A stretch of 16,234 nucleotides of DNA from assembly GCA_937916125.1 (NCBI GenBank), contig CALGGE010000041.1:1-16234 (forward strand), read 5' to 3'. Origin of the DNA: an uncultured Elusimicrobia bacterium. Lineage in GTDB: Bacteria > Elusimicrobiota > Endomicrobiia > Endomicrobiales > Endomicrobiaceae. The notes beneath the pieces are model-generated. The model was not told the DNA's origin, did no database searches, and saw nothing but the letters and a program-made list of their open reading frames with translations. The translations under genes were made by a program, and so were the position numbers. Positions 8,396-14,724 of this stretch are shown here, one piece after another. The first letter of the stretch is position 1, and each line of letters starts with the position of its first letter.

Positions 8396-9025
8396 ATGTT
8401 ACATGGAAATATTAAACTATTATGCATAACGTGCCGACGGGATGACATATCTTATGACGAGCAGGTAAGGCTTGCGTGTGAGGGCGGAGCCGATATGATA
8501 CAGTTTCGTGATAAGGTGATGGACGATAAAGAGTTATTTGAAACATCCGTAAGGCTTAAAGATATTTGTAAAAAATACGGCGTTTATTTTACGGTAAACA
8601 ACAGAACCGATATTGCCGACATTTCCGAAGCTGACGGTGTTCACTTGGGACAGAAAGATTTGCCCGCGTATTATGCAAGGAAAATTTTAGGTCAGCAAAA
8701 AATAGTCGGTATATCGGCGTCGGGAATAGAAAAAGTTCTTGAGGCGGAGAAAATGCCTGTTGACTATATCGGTTGCGGAGCAATTTTCCCTACAGAGACA
8801 AAAACCGATGTTACAGTAAGAGGACTGGAAGTTCTTAAAGAAATTAAAAAGAGAAATATTTGTAAGCCTGTTATTGCGATAGGCGGAATAAATAAAGATA
8901 ATGTTGCCGAAGTTATAAAAGCAGGTGCTGACGGTGTGGCGGTGGTAAGTGCCGTCTGCGGTGCCGTAGATATAAAAAAAGCCGCCCAAGAAATGAAAAA
9001 TCGCATAGCGATTTTTGAAGGATGA
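8396..9025 (+). CDS. thiE: Thiamine-phosphate synthase ThiE
   Basis: A 209-residue TIM-barrel enzyme that joins hydroxymethylpyrimidine diphosphate to thiazole phosphate, giving thiamine phosphate. Visible family motifs in order: GADMIQFRDK (usual VQLREK), FTVNNRTDIA (usual FIINDRVDLA), ADGVHLGQKDLP, DYIGCGAIFPTETKTDV (phosphate and pyrimidine site; usual GPVFPT.TK), and KPVIAIGGINKDNVAEVIKAGADGVAVVSAV. Length is standard. The start ATG 8396 has no clear Shine-Dalgarno sequence; a closer ATG at 8403 is out of frame, and translation from 8396 gives the expected short strand before LLCITCR. The last codons form a perfect hairpin (8996-9016). The neighbouring thiC makes the pyrimidine half of its substrate; no thiD or thiazole genes are in the window. 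Confidence 0.95.
   Translation: MLHGNIKLLCITCRRDDISYDEQVRLACEGGADMIQFRDKVMDDKELFETSVRLKDICKKYGVYFTVNNRTDIADISEADGVHLGQKDLPAYYARKILGQQKIVGISASGIEKVLEAEKMPVDYIGCGAIFPTETKTDVTVRGLEVLKEIKKRNICKPVIAIGGINKDNVAEVIKAGADGVAVVSAVCGAVDIKKAAQEMKNRIAIFEG
8996..9016 (+). repeat. Perfect hairpin in the last codons of thiE
   Basis: Arms AAAAATCGC (8996-9004) and GCGATTTTT (9008-9016) around loop ATA give a 9-bp perfect stem. It encodes the KNRIAIF end of ThiE, so it is coding and palindromic at once. With T5 in its right arm it could act as a weak terminator on either strand. Confidence 0.7.
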
Positions 9026-9028
9026 TAA

Positions 9029-9047
9029 CAAAAAGCGAAGCTTTTTG
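9029..9047 (+). repeat. GCGAAGC mini-hairpin between thiE and thiC
   Basis: Arms CAAAAAGC (9029-9036) and GCTTTTTG (9040-9047) around loop GAA. The core GCGAAGC is known as an unusually stable DNA mini-hairpin. It sits 4 nt after the thiE stop and has a T-run inside its right arm. Confidence 0.65.
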
Positions 9048-9082
9048 AGGTTGTTTTCGTACATATTATGCATCCATACCTT

Positions 9083-9103
9083 AAAGTTTGCTTCGCAAAT
9101 TTT
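9083..9103 (+). repeat. GCTTCGC hairpin before thiC
   Basis: Arms 9083-9091 and 9095-9103 around loop TTC pair over 9 bp with one G-T wobble (AAAGTTTGC with GCAAATTTT). Its core GCTTCGC is the reverse complement of the core at 9034-9041, so the two could also pair with each other. It lies 12 nt upstream of the thiC ribosome-binding site. Confidence 0.6.
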
Positions 9104-9129
9104 CAGTATATAACAAAAAGGAAAAAAGT

Positions 9130-10401
9130 ATGACTTTAACGGATAGTGTAAGACAAAATGTTGTAACAAAAGAAATTGAGGAAGTTGCAAAATACGAAAA
9201 TCTTCCGACGGAAGTTATTATTAAAGGTGTTGCCGACGGAAGTATTGTAATACCTAAAAATGTTAACCGAATTCAAAAAATGCCTCGTGCAATAGGTGCA
9301 GGTTTGAAAACAAAAATCAATGCCAATCTCGGTACTTCTCCCGACCATATAAATGTGAAAGAAGAACTTGAAAAAATGGAAATTGCCGTTAAGTACGGTG
9401 CCGATGCGATAATGGATTTGTCTACGGGCGGAAATTTGCTTGAAATGAGAAAAGAAATTTTGGCTCAGTGTCCCGTGCAGGTAGGAACAGTTCCTATTTA
9501 TCAGGTGGCATGTGAAACAGTTAAGGGCGGAAAGAAAAAAATTTCACAGATGGACAGCGAACTTATGTTTGATGTTATCGAGCAGCAGGCGGAACAAGGC
9601 GTTGATTTTATGACGATACATTGCGGCGTAAATATGGAAACCGTTTCCATGCTCGACAGACAGCCTCGTCTTATGGGCGTAGTCAGCAGAGGCGGTTCTT
9701 TTTTGGTTAAATGGATAAGGGCTAACAAAAGAGAAAATCCTTACTATGAACAGTATGACAGATTATTAAAAATAGCAAAAAAATATGATGTTACTTTAAG
9801 TTTGGGTGACGGATTCCGTCCGGGCGGCACACCGGATGCTACCGACGGTCCGCAAATTGCGGAACTTTCAATACTCGGCGAGCTTGCACTGAGAGCAAGA
9901 AAAGAAGGCGTGCAGGTGATGATAGAAGGTCCGGGACATATTCCTTTGGATCAGGTTCAGGCAAATGTTCTTCTTGCTAAAAGAATGACACACAATTCAC
10001 CTTTGTATTTCTTGGGACCTCTTGTTACCGATATTGCTCCCGGGTATGACCACATAACTTCCGCAATCGGCGGTGCTATAGCGGCAAGTCACGGAGTGGA
10101 TTTTATCTGTTATGTTACTCCGGCGGAACATTTAAGACTGCCCGACGTTGACGATGTAAAAGAGGGTGTTATTGCTTCAAAAATTGCCGCTCATGCAGCA
10201 GACATTGTAAAGAATGTTAAAGGTGCAAGAGAGCAGGATTACAATATGTCTAAATACAGAAAAGAAAGAAATTGGGAAAAACAAAGAGAATTTTGTATAG
10301 ATCCCGTAAAATTTGATAAAGAAAGAGCAAAAATCGCTCCTAATTTGAAAGATACGTGTTCAATGTGCGGAGAATTTTGTTCAATGAGGGATGAAGAATG
10401 A
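9130..10401 (+). CDS. thiC: Phosphomethylpyrimidine synthase ThiC (short form)
   Basis: A 423-residue radical-SAM enzyme that rearranges aminoimidazole ribotide into hydroxymethylpyrimidine phosphate, the pyrimidine of thiamine. Family motifs include GAGLKTKINANLGTSP, VKYGADAIMDLSTGG, QVGTVPIYQV, GVVSRGGSFLVKWI, SLGDGFRPGG.PDATD and MIEGPGHIPLDQV. The cluster ligands are at the C-terminus: Cys410, Cys413 and Cys417 (CSMCGEFC). That spacing is CX2CX3C, one residue shorter than the CX2CX4C of the E. coli and Caulobacter enzymes. It lacks the long N-terminal domain of the E. coli protein. Start ATG 9130 is chosen because AAAAAGG (9115-9121) precedes it by 8 nt; the frame extends upstream to a TTG at 9088 inside a hairpin, which is unlikely. 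Its stop overlaps thrB by 4 nt. A BzaF-type benzimidazole synthase is the main alternative, but thiE next door favours ThiC. Confidence 0.94.
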   Translation: MTLTDSVRQNVVTKEIEEVAKYENLPTEVIIKGVADGSIVIPKNVNRIQKMPRAIGAGLKTKINANLGTSPDHINVKEELEKMEIAVKYGADAIMDLSTGGNLLEMRKEILAQCPVQVGTVPIYQVACETVKGGKKKISQMDSELMFDVIEQQAEQGVDFMTIHCGVNMETVSMLDRQPRLMGVVSRGGSFLVKWIRANKRENPYYEQYDRLLKIAKKYDVTLSLGDGFRPGGTPDATDGPQIAELSILGELALRARKEGVQVMIEGPGHIPLDQVQANVLLAKRMTHNSPLYFLGPLVTDIAPGYDHITSAIGGAIAASHGVDFICYVTPAEHLRLPDVDDVKEGVIASKIAAHAADIVKNVKGAREQDYNMSKYRKERNWEKQREFCIDPVKFDKERAKIAPNLKDTCSMCGEFCSMRDEE

Positions 10402-11330
10402 AAAACAACATGAGTAAAACAATAAAAGTAAAAGTTCCTGCAACTACCGCAAATTTAGGTCCCGGCTTTGATATCTTTGGAGCATCGTTATCTTTATATA
10501 ACGAGCTTGAGGTATCTTTGGTTTCAGACCCAAAAAAAGCGAAATTTGTTGTTGTCGGTGAGGGCAGAAAAATTCTTCCTAAAGACGAAAGAAATATTTT
10601 ATGGAAAGCCATGACTGCCGTATTTGAAGAACTTGGCGTTAAAGATAAATATACATTAAAAAGTTTTAATATAAAATTAACAAACAATATTCCTTTAAGT
10701 TCGGGATTAGGTTCGTCTTCTGCAGCACGTGCGGCCGGAATAGTGGCTGCAAATAAAATCTGCGGAAATAAACTTTCCAAAGAAGAAATGTTGAAAATAG
10801 GAATAAAACTTGAAGGACATCCCGATAATATCGTTCCGGCTTTTTACGGCGGGGTATGTGTTTCCGTAAAAGACGATAACGGAGACTTTGATATAGTGAA
10901 ACTTCCCACGCTTAAAATGAAAGCCGTTGTATGTACGCCGGGCTTTGAGTTGGCGACAGAGCGTTCAAGAAATATTCTTCCGGAAAAATATGACAGAAAA
11001 GATATAGTTTTTAACGGTGCAAGAATTGCTTTATTAACAAAAGCTTTCTGCATGGGAGATTTTTCTATTCTTAAAGAAGCTATGAAAGATAAGCTTCACC
11101 AGCCATACAGAGCAAAGTTAATTCCCGTTATGCAGGAGTTAATTTCTTCCGCGATAGAAGCCGGTGCTTACGGTGCATGTCTGTCAGGGTCGGGTCCGTC
11201 GATGATAGCTTTCTGCAGTGCCGCAAAAGCCAAAGATATATCAAAAGTTATGGCAAAAGTTTGGAAAAAGGAAACCGTTCCTACCAAACTTTTTATTTTG
11301 GATTTTGATAATAAAGGATTGCAAGCGTAA
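10398..11330 (+). CDS. thrB: Homoserine kinase (GHMP family)
   Basis: A 310-residue kinase that phosphorylates L-homoserine with ATP, the step before threonine synthase. The three GHMP motifs are present: VPATTANLGPGFD at 13-25, the ATP-binding LSSGLGSSSA at 100-109, and LSGSGPS at 262-268 near the C-terminus. GHPDNIVPAFYGGV is also typical. Length is standard. Start ATG 10398 overlaps the thiC stop (ATGA) and is served by GAGGG at 10386-10390 inside thiC with a 7-nt spacer, so the genes are translationally coupled. A second in-frame ATG at 10410 is possible but has no better ribosome-binding site. lysC, which supplies the same pathway at its first step, follows 57 nt later. Confidence 0.96.
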   Translation: MKNNMSKTIKVKVPATTANLGPGFDIFGASLSLYNELEVSLVSDPKKAKFVVVGEGRKILPKDERNILWKAMTAVFEELGVKDKYTLKSFNIKLTNNIPLSSGLGSSSAARAAGIVAANKICGNKLSKEEMLKIGIKLEGHPDNIVPAFYGGVCVSVKDDNGDFDIVKLPTLKMKAVVCTPGFELATERSRNILPEKYDRKDIVFNGARIALLTKAFCMGDFSILKEAMKDKLHQPYRAKLIPVMQELISSAIEAGAYGACLSGSGPSMIAFCSAAKAKDISKVMAKVWKKETVPTKLFILDFDNKGLQA

Positions 11331-11387
11331 TTTGTCGGATATTAATAAAAATTATGGTAAATGAAATATATTTTGCAGGAGAATAAA

Positions 11388-12617
11388 ATGGCATTAATTG
11401 TGATGAAATTCGGCGGTTCTTCCGTTGCAGACACAGACAAATTAAAACATGTCGCAAACAAAGTTATCGCCAGAAAAAAAGGCGGAAATAAAATCGTGGT
11501 AGTAGTGTCGGCTCCGGGTGATACCACAGATGATTTGATTACAAGATGTGAAGAAATTACAGCAGACCCGAGTCCGAGAGAAATGGATATGTTACTTGCA
11601 ACCGGTGAGCAGATGTCGATATCGCTTTTGGCAATGGCAATACAGGCTCAGGGGCAAAAAGCAGTTTCTTTAACAGGTTTTCAGGCGGGCGTTGCTACTG
11701 ACGATGATTACACAAGAGCAAGAGTAAAAGATATTGATACGAAAAAAATATTTTCTTTGCTCAAAGACGGAAACATTGTTGTAGTTGCCGGTTTTCAAGG
11801 GATGAACAAGGCAGGTGATATTACCACCCTCGGAAGAGGCGGTTCAGACCTCACGGCCGTTGCACTTGCCGCAAAGCTGAAAGCTAATCTCTGCGAAATT
11901 TACAGTGATGTGGAGGGAATTTTTACTACCGATCCGAGAGTAGTAAAAGACGCAAGAAAAATAGATTTGATTTCTTATGAAGAAATGTTGGAAATGGCAG
12001 GTTCCGGTGCACAGGTTATGCAGACCAGAAGCATAGAAGTCGCCAAAAAATTCGGAATAGAAATTCATGCAAGATCAACATTTTCGGAAAAAGAAGGAAC
12101 ATATATAGTAAGTGAAGAAAAAATAGGGAGAAAAAGAATGGAAGATTTAATGGTGTCGGCAGTAACTTTTGATAAAAATCAAGTGAAGTTTTCTTTGATA
12201 GATTTACCGGATATTCCCGGTATGGCAGCAAAAATATTCAGTTCTATCGCCAAGCTCGGAATAAATGTAGATATGATTATTCAGTCTGCGGCATTGGACA
12301 AGAAAAACGATATTTCTTTTACCGTCAGCAAAGTAGATATGAAGAGAACCCAGCAGAAAGTTGACGAACTTGCAAAAGAATTGAAGGCACAGTCCGTAAC
12401 CTGCGATGAACACGTTGCGAAAGTTTCCGTAGTCGGTGTCGGTATGAAGAGCCACGCCGGTGTTGCATCAAAAATGTTTGAAATTTTGGCAAAGAACAAA
12501 ATAAACATCGAAATGATTTCTACCAGTGAAATAAAAGTTTCCTGTGTTATTGACAGTGAAGACCTTAACAAGGCAGTAAACGAACTCCACAAAGGCTTTA
12601 AACTGAATAAGAAATAA
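11388..12617 (+). CDS. lysC: Aspartate kinase (lysC type, two ACT domains)
   Basis: A 409-residue aspartokinase that makes aspartyl phosphate, the entry to lysine, threonine and methionine synthesis. The kinase domain starts with IVMKFGGSSVAD (Lys7) and has TTLGRGGSDLTAVALAA around 146-161, EIYSDVEGIFTTDPR and GAQVMQTRSIEVAKK. Two ACT regulatory domains follow (about 260-335 and 340-405), expected to bind lysine and/or threonine for feedback control. Start ATG 11388 is preferred over an upstream in-frame ATG at 11361. It has AGGAG at 11377-11381 with a 6-nt spacer and gives the standard N-terminus and length. An internal ribosome-binding site before Met251 suggests the alpha2beta2 type. It forms a unit with thrB. 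Confidence 0.97.
   Translation: MALIVMKFGGSSVADTDKLKHVANKVIARKKGGNKIVVVVSAPGDTTDDLITRCEEITADPSPREMDMLLATGEQMSISLLAMAIQAQGQKAVSLTGFQAGVATDDDYTRARVKDIDTKKIFSLLKDGNIVVVAGFQGMNKAGDITTLGRGGSDLTAVALAAKLKANLCEIYSDVEGIFTTDPRVVKDARKIDLISYEEMLEMAGSGAQVMQTRSIEVAKKFGIEIHARSTFSEKEGTYIVSEEKIGRKRMEDLMVSAVTFDKNQVKFSLIDLPDIPGMAAKIFSSIAKLGINVDMIIQSAALDKKNDISFTVSKVDMKRTQQKVDELAKELKAQSVTCDEHVAKVSVVGVGMKSHAGVASKMFEILAKNKINIEMISTSEIKVSCVIDSEDLNKAVNELHKGFKLNKK
12125..12140 (+). promoter_or_regulatory. Internal RBS and start for an aspartokinase beta subunit
   Basis: AGGGAG at 12125-12130 lies 7 nt before an in-frame ATG at 12138 (Met251 of LysC). Translation from here would give a 159-residue protein (12138-12617) made only of the two ACT domains. 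Bacillus subtilis and Corynebacterium lysC are known to make alpha and beta subunits from such an in-frame internal start. The site sits exactly at the border between the kinase domain and the ACT domains, as in those genes. The strong match and position support it; expression is inferred. Confidence 0.65.
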
Positions 12618-12635
12618 AAATCGCTAATCGATTTT
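12617..12635 (+). repeat. Hairpin at the lysC stop codon
   Basis: AAAATCG (12617-12623) pairs with CGATTTT (12629-12635) around loop CTAAT. It begins at the last base of the lysC stop and resembles the thiE-end hairpin (8996-9016). It may close the thi-thr-lys transcription unit, though it lacks a separate T-run. Confidence 0.5.
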
Positions 12636-12722
12636 ATGTTTCTTGTTCAATACGTTTTCGGATAATCTATATCCTTTAGCAGAGAAGATTTATATATCTG
12701 CAAAAAACAATTTTTAAAGAAA

Positions 12723-12768
12723 ATTACATTTTCTCGTACGAGTTTTTGTTATGTATTACATTTTCTCG
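12723..12768 (+). repeat. 14-bp direct repeat pair before the ATPase promoter
   Basis: ATTACATTTTCTCG occurs at 12723-12736 and 12755-12768, 32 bp apart (about three helix turns). The second copy ends one base before the -35 box of the promoter at 12770. The first copy runs into a perfect 10-bp palindrome CTCGTACGAG (12733-12742). The layout suits a regulator binding twice on one face of the DNA, but no regulator gene is next to it. Two weak hairpins (GGATA/TATCC at 12660-12674 and GCAGA/TCTGC at 12679-12701) lie upstream in the same gap. Confidence 0.6.
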
Positions 12769-12769
12769 C

Positions 12770-12798
12770 TTGACTTTTTGTATAAAAAAGGCTAAAAT
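12770..12798 (+). promoter_or_regulatory. Promoter for the DUF4143 ATPase gene
   Basis: TTGACT at 12770-12775 (five of six matches), a 17-bp spacer, then TAAAAT at 12793-12798. The predicted start is near 12805, about 36 nt before the ATG. This is the best promoter in the window and shows the ATPase gene is transcribed on its own. Confidence 0.7.
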
Positions 12799-12840
12799 TA
12801 TATTAGAAAGATATAATTTTGTATAGGAAATAGCAAAAAT

Positions 12841-14163
12841 ATGAACCGAATGGCAATAAAAACATTAATTGAATGGAAAAATAATCCGGACAGCTTACCT
12901 ATGATAATCAGAGGAGCAAGACAGGTAGGCAAAACTTGGCTTATGAAAGAGTTTGGGAAAAAATATTTTAGTAAAGTTGTCTATATAAATTTTGATGATG
13001 ACAAAGAAGAAATAAACTCAATTTTTTCCGGAGATTTTTCGGTAGAGAGAATAATAAGTGCTTTATCGTTAGCGACAGGAACGAAAATAGAGCCTGAAAA
13101 TACCTTAATCATTTTGGATGAAATTCAAAATTTACCGAGAGCATTGCAATCTTTAAAATATTTTGCGGAATACGAAAAACAAAAATACCGCATTGTTGTT
13201 GCGGGTTCTCTTTTAGGGATAGCTTTACATCAGGGGACTTCTTTCCCCGTAGGAAAAGTTGACACTATGTATTTGTATCCCATGACGTTTATTGAGTTTT
13301 TGGAAGCGTTAAATCAACAAGACTTTATAGATTTGTTGAAAAACAATGATTGGCAACTTGTTACAACTTTCAGAAAAAAATACATTGAATTCTTAAAATT
13401 ATATTATTTTGTAGGCGGGATGCCGGCAGCCGTTTTAAAATATATAAGTTCACAAGATTTTAATGCCGTTAGAAAAATTCAATTAAAATTATTGTCCGAT
13501 TACACTCAAGATTTTTCAAAGCATGCACCTAACGAAATTGTCCCGAGAATAAATATGGTATGGGAAGCAATTAGTGCACAGCTTGCGAAAGAAAATAAAA
13601 AATTTATTTACGGTGCTATTAAAAAGGGTGCAAGGGCAAAAGAGTTTGAACTTGCCATCAGGTGGCTTGTTGATTGCGGATTGTGTTACAAAATAGACAG
13701 AATAAGTAAAGGCAATATTCCATTAAAATCATACAGAGATTTTGATTCTTTTAAATTGTTTCTTTTTGATATCGGACTTTTAGGTGCAATGGTAGACCTT
13801 GATATAACAACTTTATTAAACGGTAATGAAATTTTTACTGAGTTTAAAGGAATTTTAACGGAACAATATATTTGTCAACAATTAATTTCTCATTTGAATG
13901 CAAATCCTTTTTATTGGTCTTCGGAAAAATCTTCGGGGGAAATAGATTTTGTTATACAACACAATGGGAAAGTTTTTCCTATAGAGGTAAAAGCTGAAGA
14001 AAATCTTAATGCCAAAAGTTTAAAAAGTTTTGTAGAAAAATACAAGCTTCCTTACGGAATAAGAACATCAATGTCCAACTACAGGAAAGAAGAAAGATTA
14101 ATAAATATCCCGCTTTATTGTTTTTCACAATTATTCGATATTTTACATACATATTGTAGTTAA
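12841..14163 (+). CDS. AAA ATPase with DUF4143 C-terminal domain
   Basis: A 440-residue protein of the AAA_14/DUF4143 family. Walker A is GARQVGKT at 25-32 and Walker B is LIILDE at 89-94. The region AGSLLGIALHQGTSFPVGKV with YLYPMTFIEFLEAL is the standard block after the ATPase core. The C-terminal DUF4143 part ends in a restriction-endonuclease-like motif: GEIDFVI around Asp369 and IEVKAE with Glu382 and Lys384. Such genes are widespread, often multicopy and single-gene, in gut anaerobes; their function is not settled, and links to defence or mobile DNA are only proposals. It has its own promoter (12770-12798) and AGGAAA at 12825-12830 before ATG 12841. It has no in-frame TAG and stops with TAA. 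It is the last gene before the recoded segment. Confidence 0.9.
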   Translation: MNRMAIKTLIEWKNNPDSLPMIIRGARQVGKTWLMKEFGKKYFSKVVYINFDDDKEEINSIFSGDFSVERIISALSLATGTKIEPENTLIILDEIQNLPRALQSLKYFAEYEKQKYRIVVAGSLLGIALHQGTSFPVGKVDTMYLYPMTFIEFLEALNQQDFIDLLKNNDWQLVTTFRKKYIEFLKLYYFVGGMPAAVLKYISSQDFNAVRKIQLKLLSDYTQDFSKHAPNEIVPRINMVWEAISAQLAKENKKFIYGAIKKGARAKEFELAIRWLVDCGLCYKIDRISKGNIPLKSYRDFDSFKLFLFDIGLLGAMVDLDITTLLNGNEIFTEFKGILTEQYICQQLISHLNANPFYWSSEKSSGEIDFVIQHNGKVFPIEVKAEENLNAKSLKSFVEKYKLPYGIRTSMSNYRKEERLINIPLYCFSQLFDILHTYCS

Positions 14164-14315
14164 AAATATATAATAAATGCTTTTCATATAAATTAACCCT
14201 TTAAAAAAACTTGCCTTTATAAATTATTTTAAAGTATAATATACAATAGATTATTTTATGAAAATGGAGATTTAATTCTTCAAAATGAAAGATATAAAGG
14301 AGAAAATGGCGAGTG
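14164..14315 (+). other. Gap holding the switch from standard-code to TAG-recoded DNA
   Basis: This 152-bp stretch separates the last gene with no in-frame TAG from the first gene with internal TAGs. It is very AT-rich in its first half. I see no tRNA gene, no long direct repeat that would mark an attachment site, and no integrase. It contains a promoter (14211-14240) and the ribosome-binding site AAAGGAG (14296-14302). The exact join cannot be placed by eye. Confidence 0.5.
14211..14240 (+). promoter_or_regulatory. Candidate promoter for the recoded segment
   Basis: TTGCCT at 14211-14216, an 18-bp spacer, then a perfect TATAAT at 14235-14240. The predicted start is near 14247, about 70 nt before the DUF3310 gene. 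It reads into the DUF3310 and nrdD genes. Confidence 0.5.
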
Positions 14316-14648
14316 ATGGATTGTAATGCTTATAGAGATGGCTATTGCCTTGGATAGAAAGAGCCATCTCTGGAAGATTGCGGCGGATAGAAGAAACGCT
14401 GTAAACTACCTTCTACATCCAAAATCCACGACGCAGTAAATCATCCTGACCATTACAATGCTGGCGGGATTGAATGTATTGATGGTCTCAAGGCCGCAAC
14501 CAACGGCCTTGAGGGTATTGAAGCATTTTGCACTGCGAACGCAATTAAATATTTGTGGCGTTGGAAATATAAGAATGGTGTAGAAGATTTAAAAAAGGCT
14601 ATTTGGTATATCAACTACCTCATAGCGGAGTTGGGCAACAATAGTTAA
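14316..14648 (+). CDS. DUF3310 phage-type protein, read with TAG as Gln
   Basis: With TAG read as Gln this is one open frame of 110 residues ending in TAA; with the standard code it is broken by TAG at 14355-14357 and 14388-14390. The N-terminus has a four-cysteine pattern, Cys3, Cys11, Cys22 and Cys29, likely a zinc knuckle. TAG codons fall at residue 14 (CLG-Q-KEP) and residue 25 (CGG-Q-KKRC). The C-terminal part (about 41-106) is the DUF3310 domain: NHPDHYNAGGIECID, AFCTANAIKYLWRWKYKNG and DLKKAIWYINYLI. This domain is common in phage genomes, often near nucleotide-metabolism genes; its role is unknown. Start ATG 14316 lies 13 nt after AAAGGAG; GTG 14313 in the same frame is equally possible. 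nrdD follows 76 nt later. The domain call is firm; the recoding is inference from in-frame continuity and fit to family residues. Confidence 0.82.
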
Positions 14649-14724
14649 AGATTCAGTCTAAAAAACTAAATATATTGATAGACCTCAAGATAAAAACACA
14701 AGATTTAGTATTGGAGGATTGAAT

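Noticed and set aside
9088..9129. Upstream TTG start for thiC
   Set aside because: It lies inside a hairpin with no ribosome-binding site; ATG 9130 has AAAAAGG at a good distance and gives the usual N-terminus.
8292..9129. TPP riboswitch before thiE or thiC
   Set aside because: The conserved THI-box sequence blocks are not found in either leader.
10340..10780. Antisense reading frame of 146 codons over thiC/thrB, and similar minus-strand frames elsewhere
   Set aside because: These mirror well-supported + strand genes, lack recognisable domains, and have no ribosome-binding sites.
11361..11387. Upstream ATG start for lysC
   Set aside because: ATG 11388 has AGGAG 6 nt upstream and yields the canonical start of aspartokinases.
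11331..11387. Promoter between thrB and lysC (TTGTCG at 11332)
   Set aside because: No acceptable -10 box lies 16-18 bp downstream; lysC is more simply read from the thrB transcript.
6..14163. The whole genome uses TAG as a sense codon
   Set aside because: Twelve genes contain no in-frame TAG, and the pilin gene ends with TAG 29 nt before a strong terminator. Reading through it would run into the hairpin.
14287..14297. An 11-bp match GAAAGATATAA shared with 12806-12816, as a possible attachment repeat
   Set aside because: It is too short and AT-rich to separate from chance, and no integrase is present.
14649..14712. Possible suppressor tRNA around TCTAAAA
   Set aside because: The stretch is too short, has no T-loop GTTCGA-type sequence, and no acceptor or anticodon stems pair.
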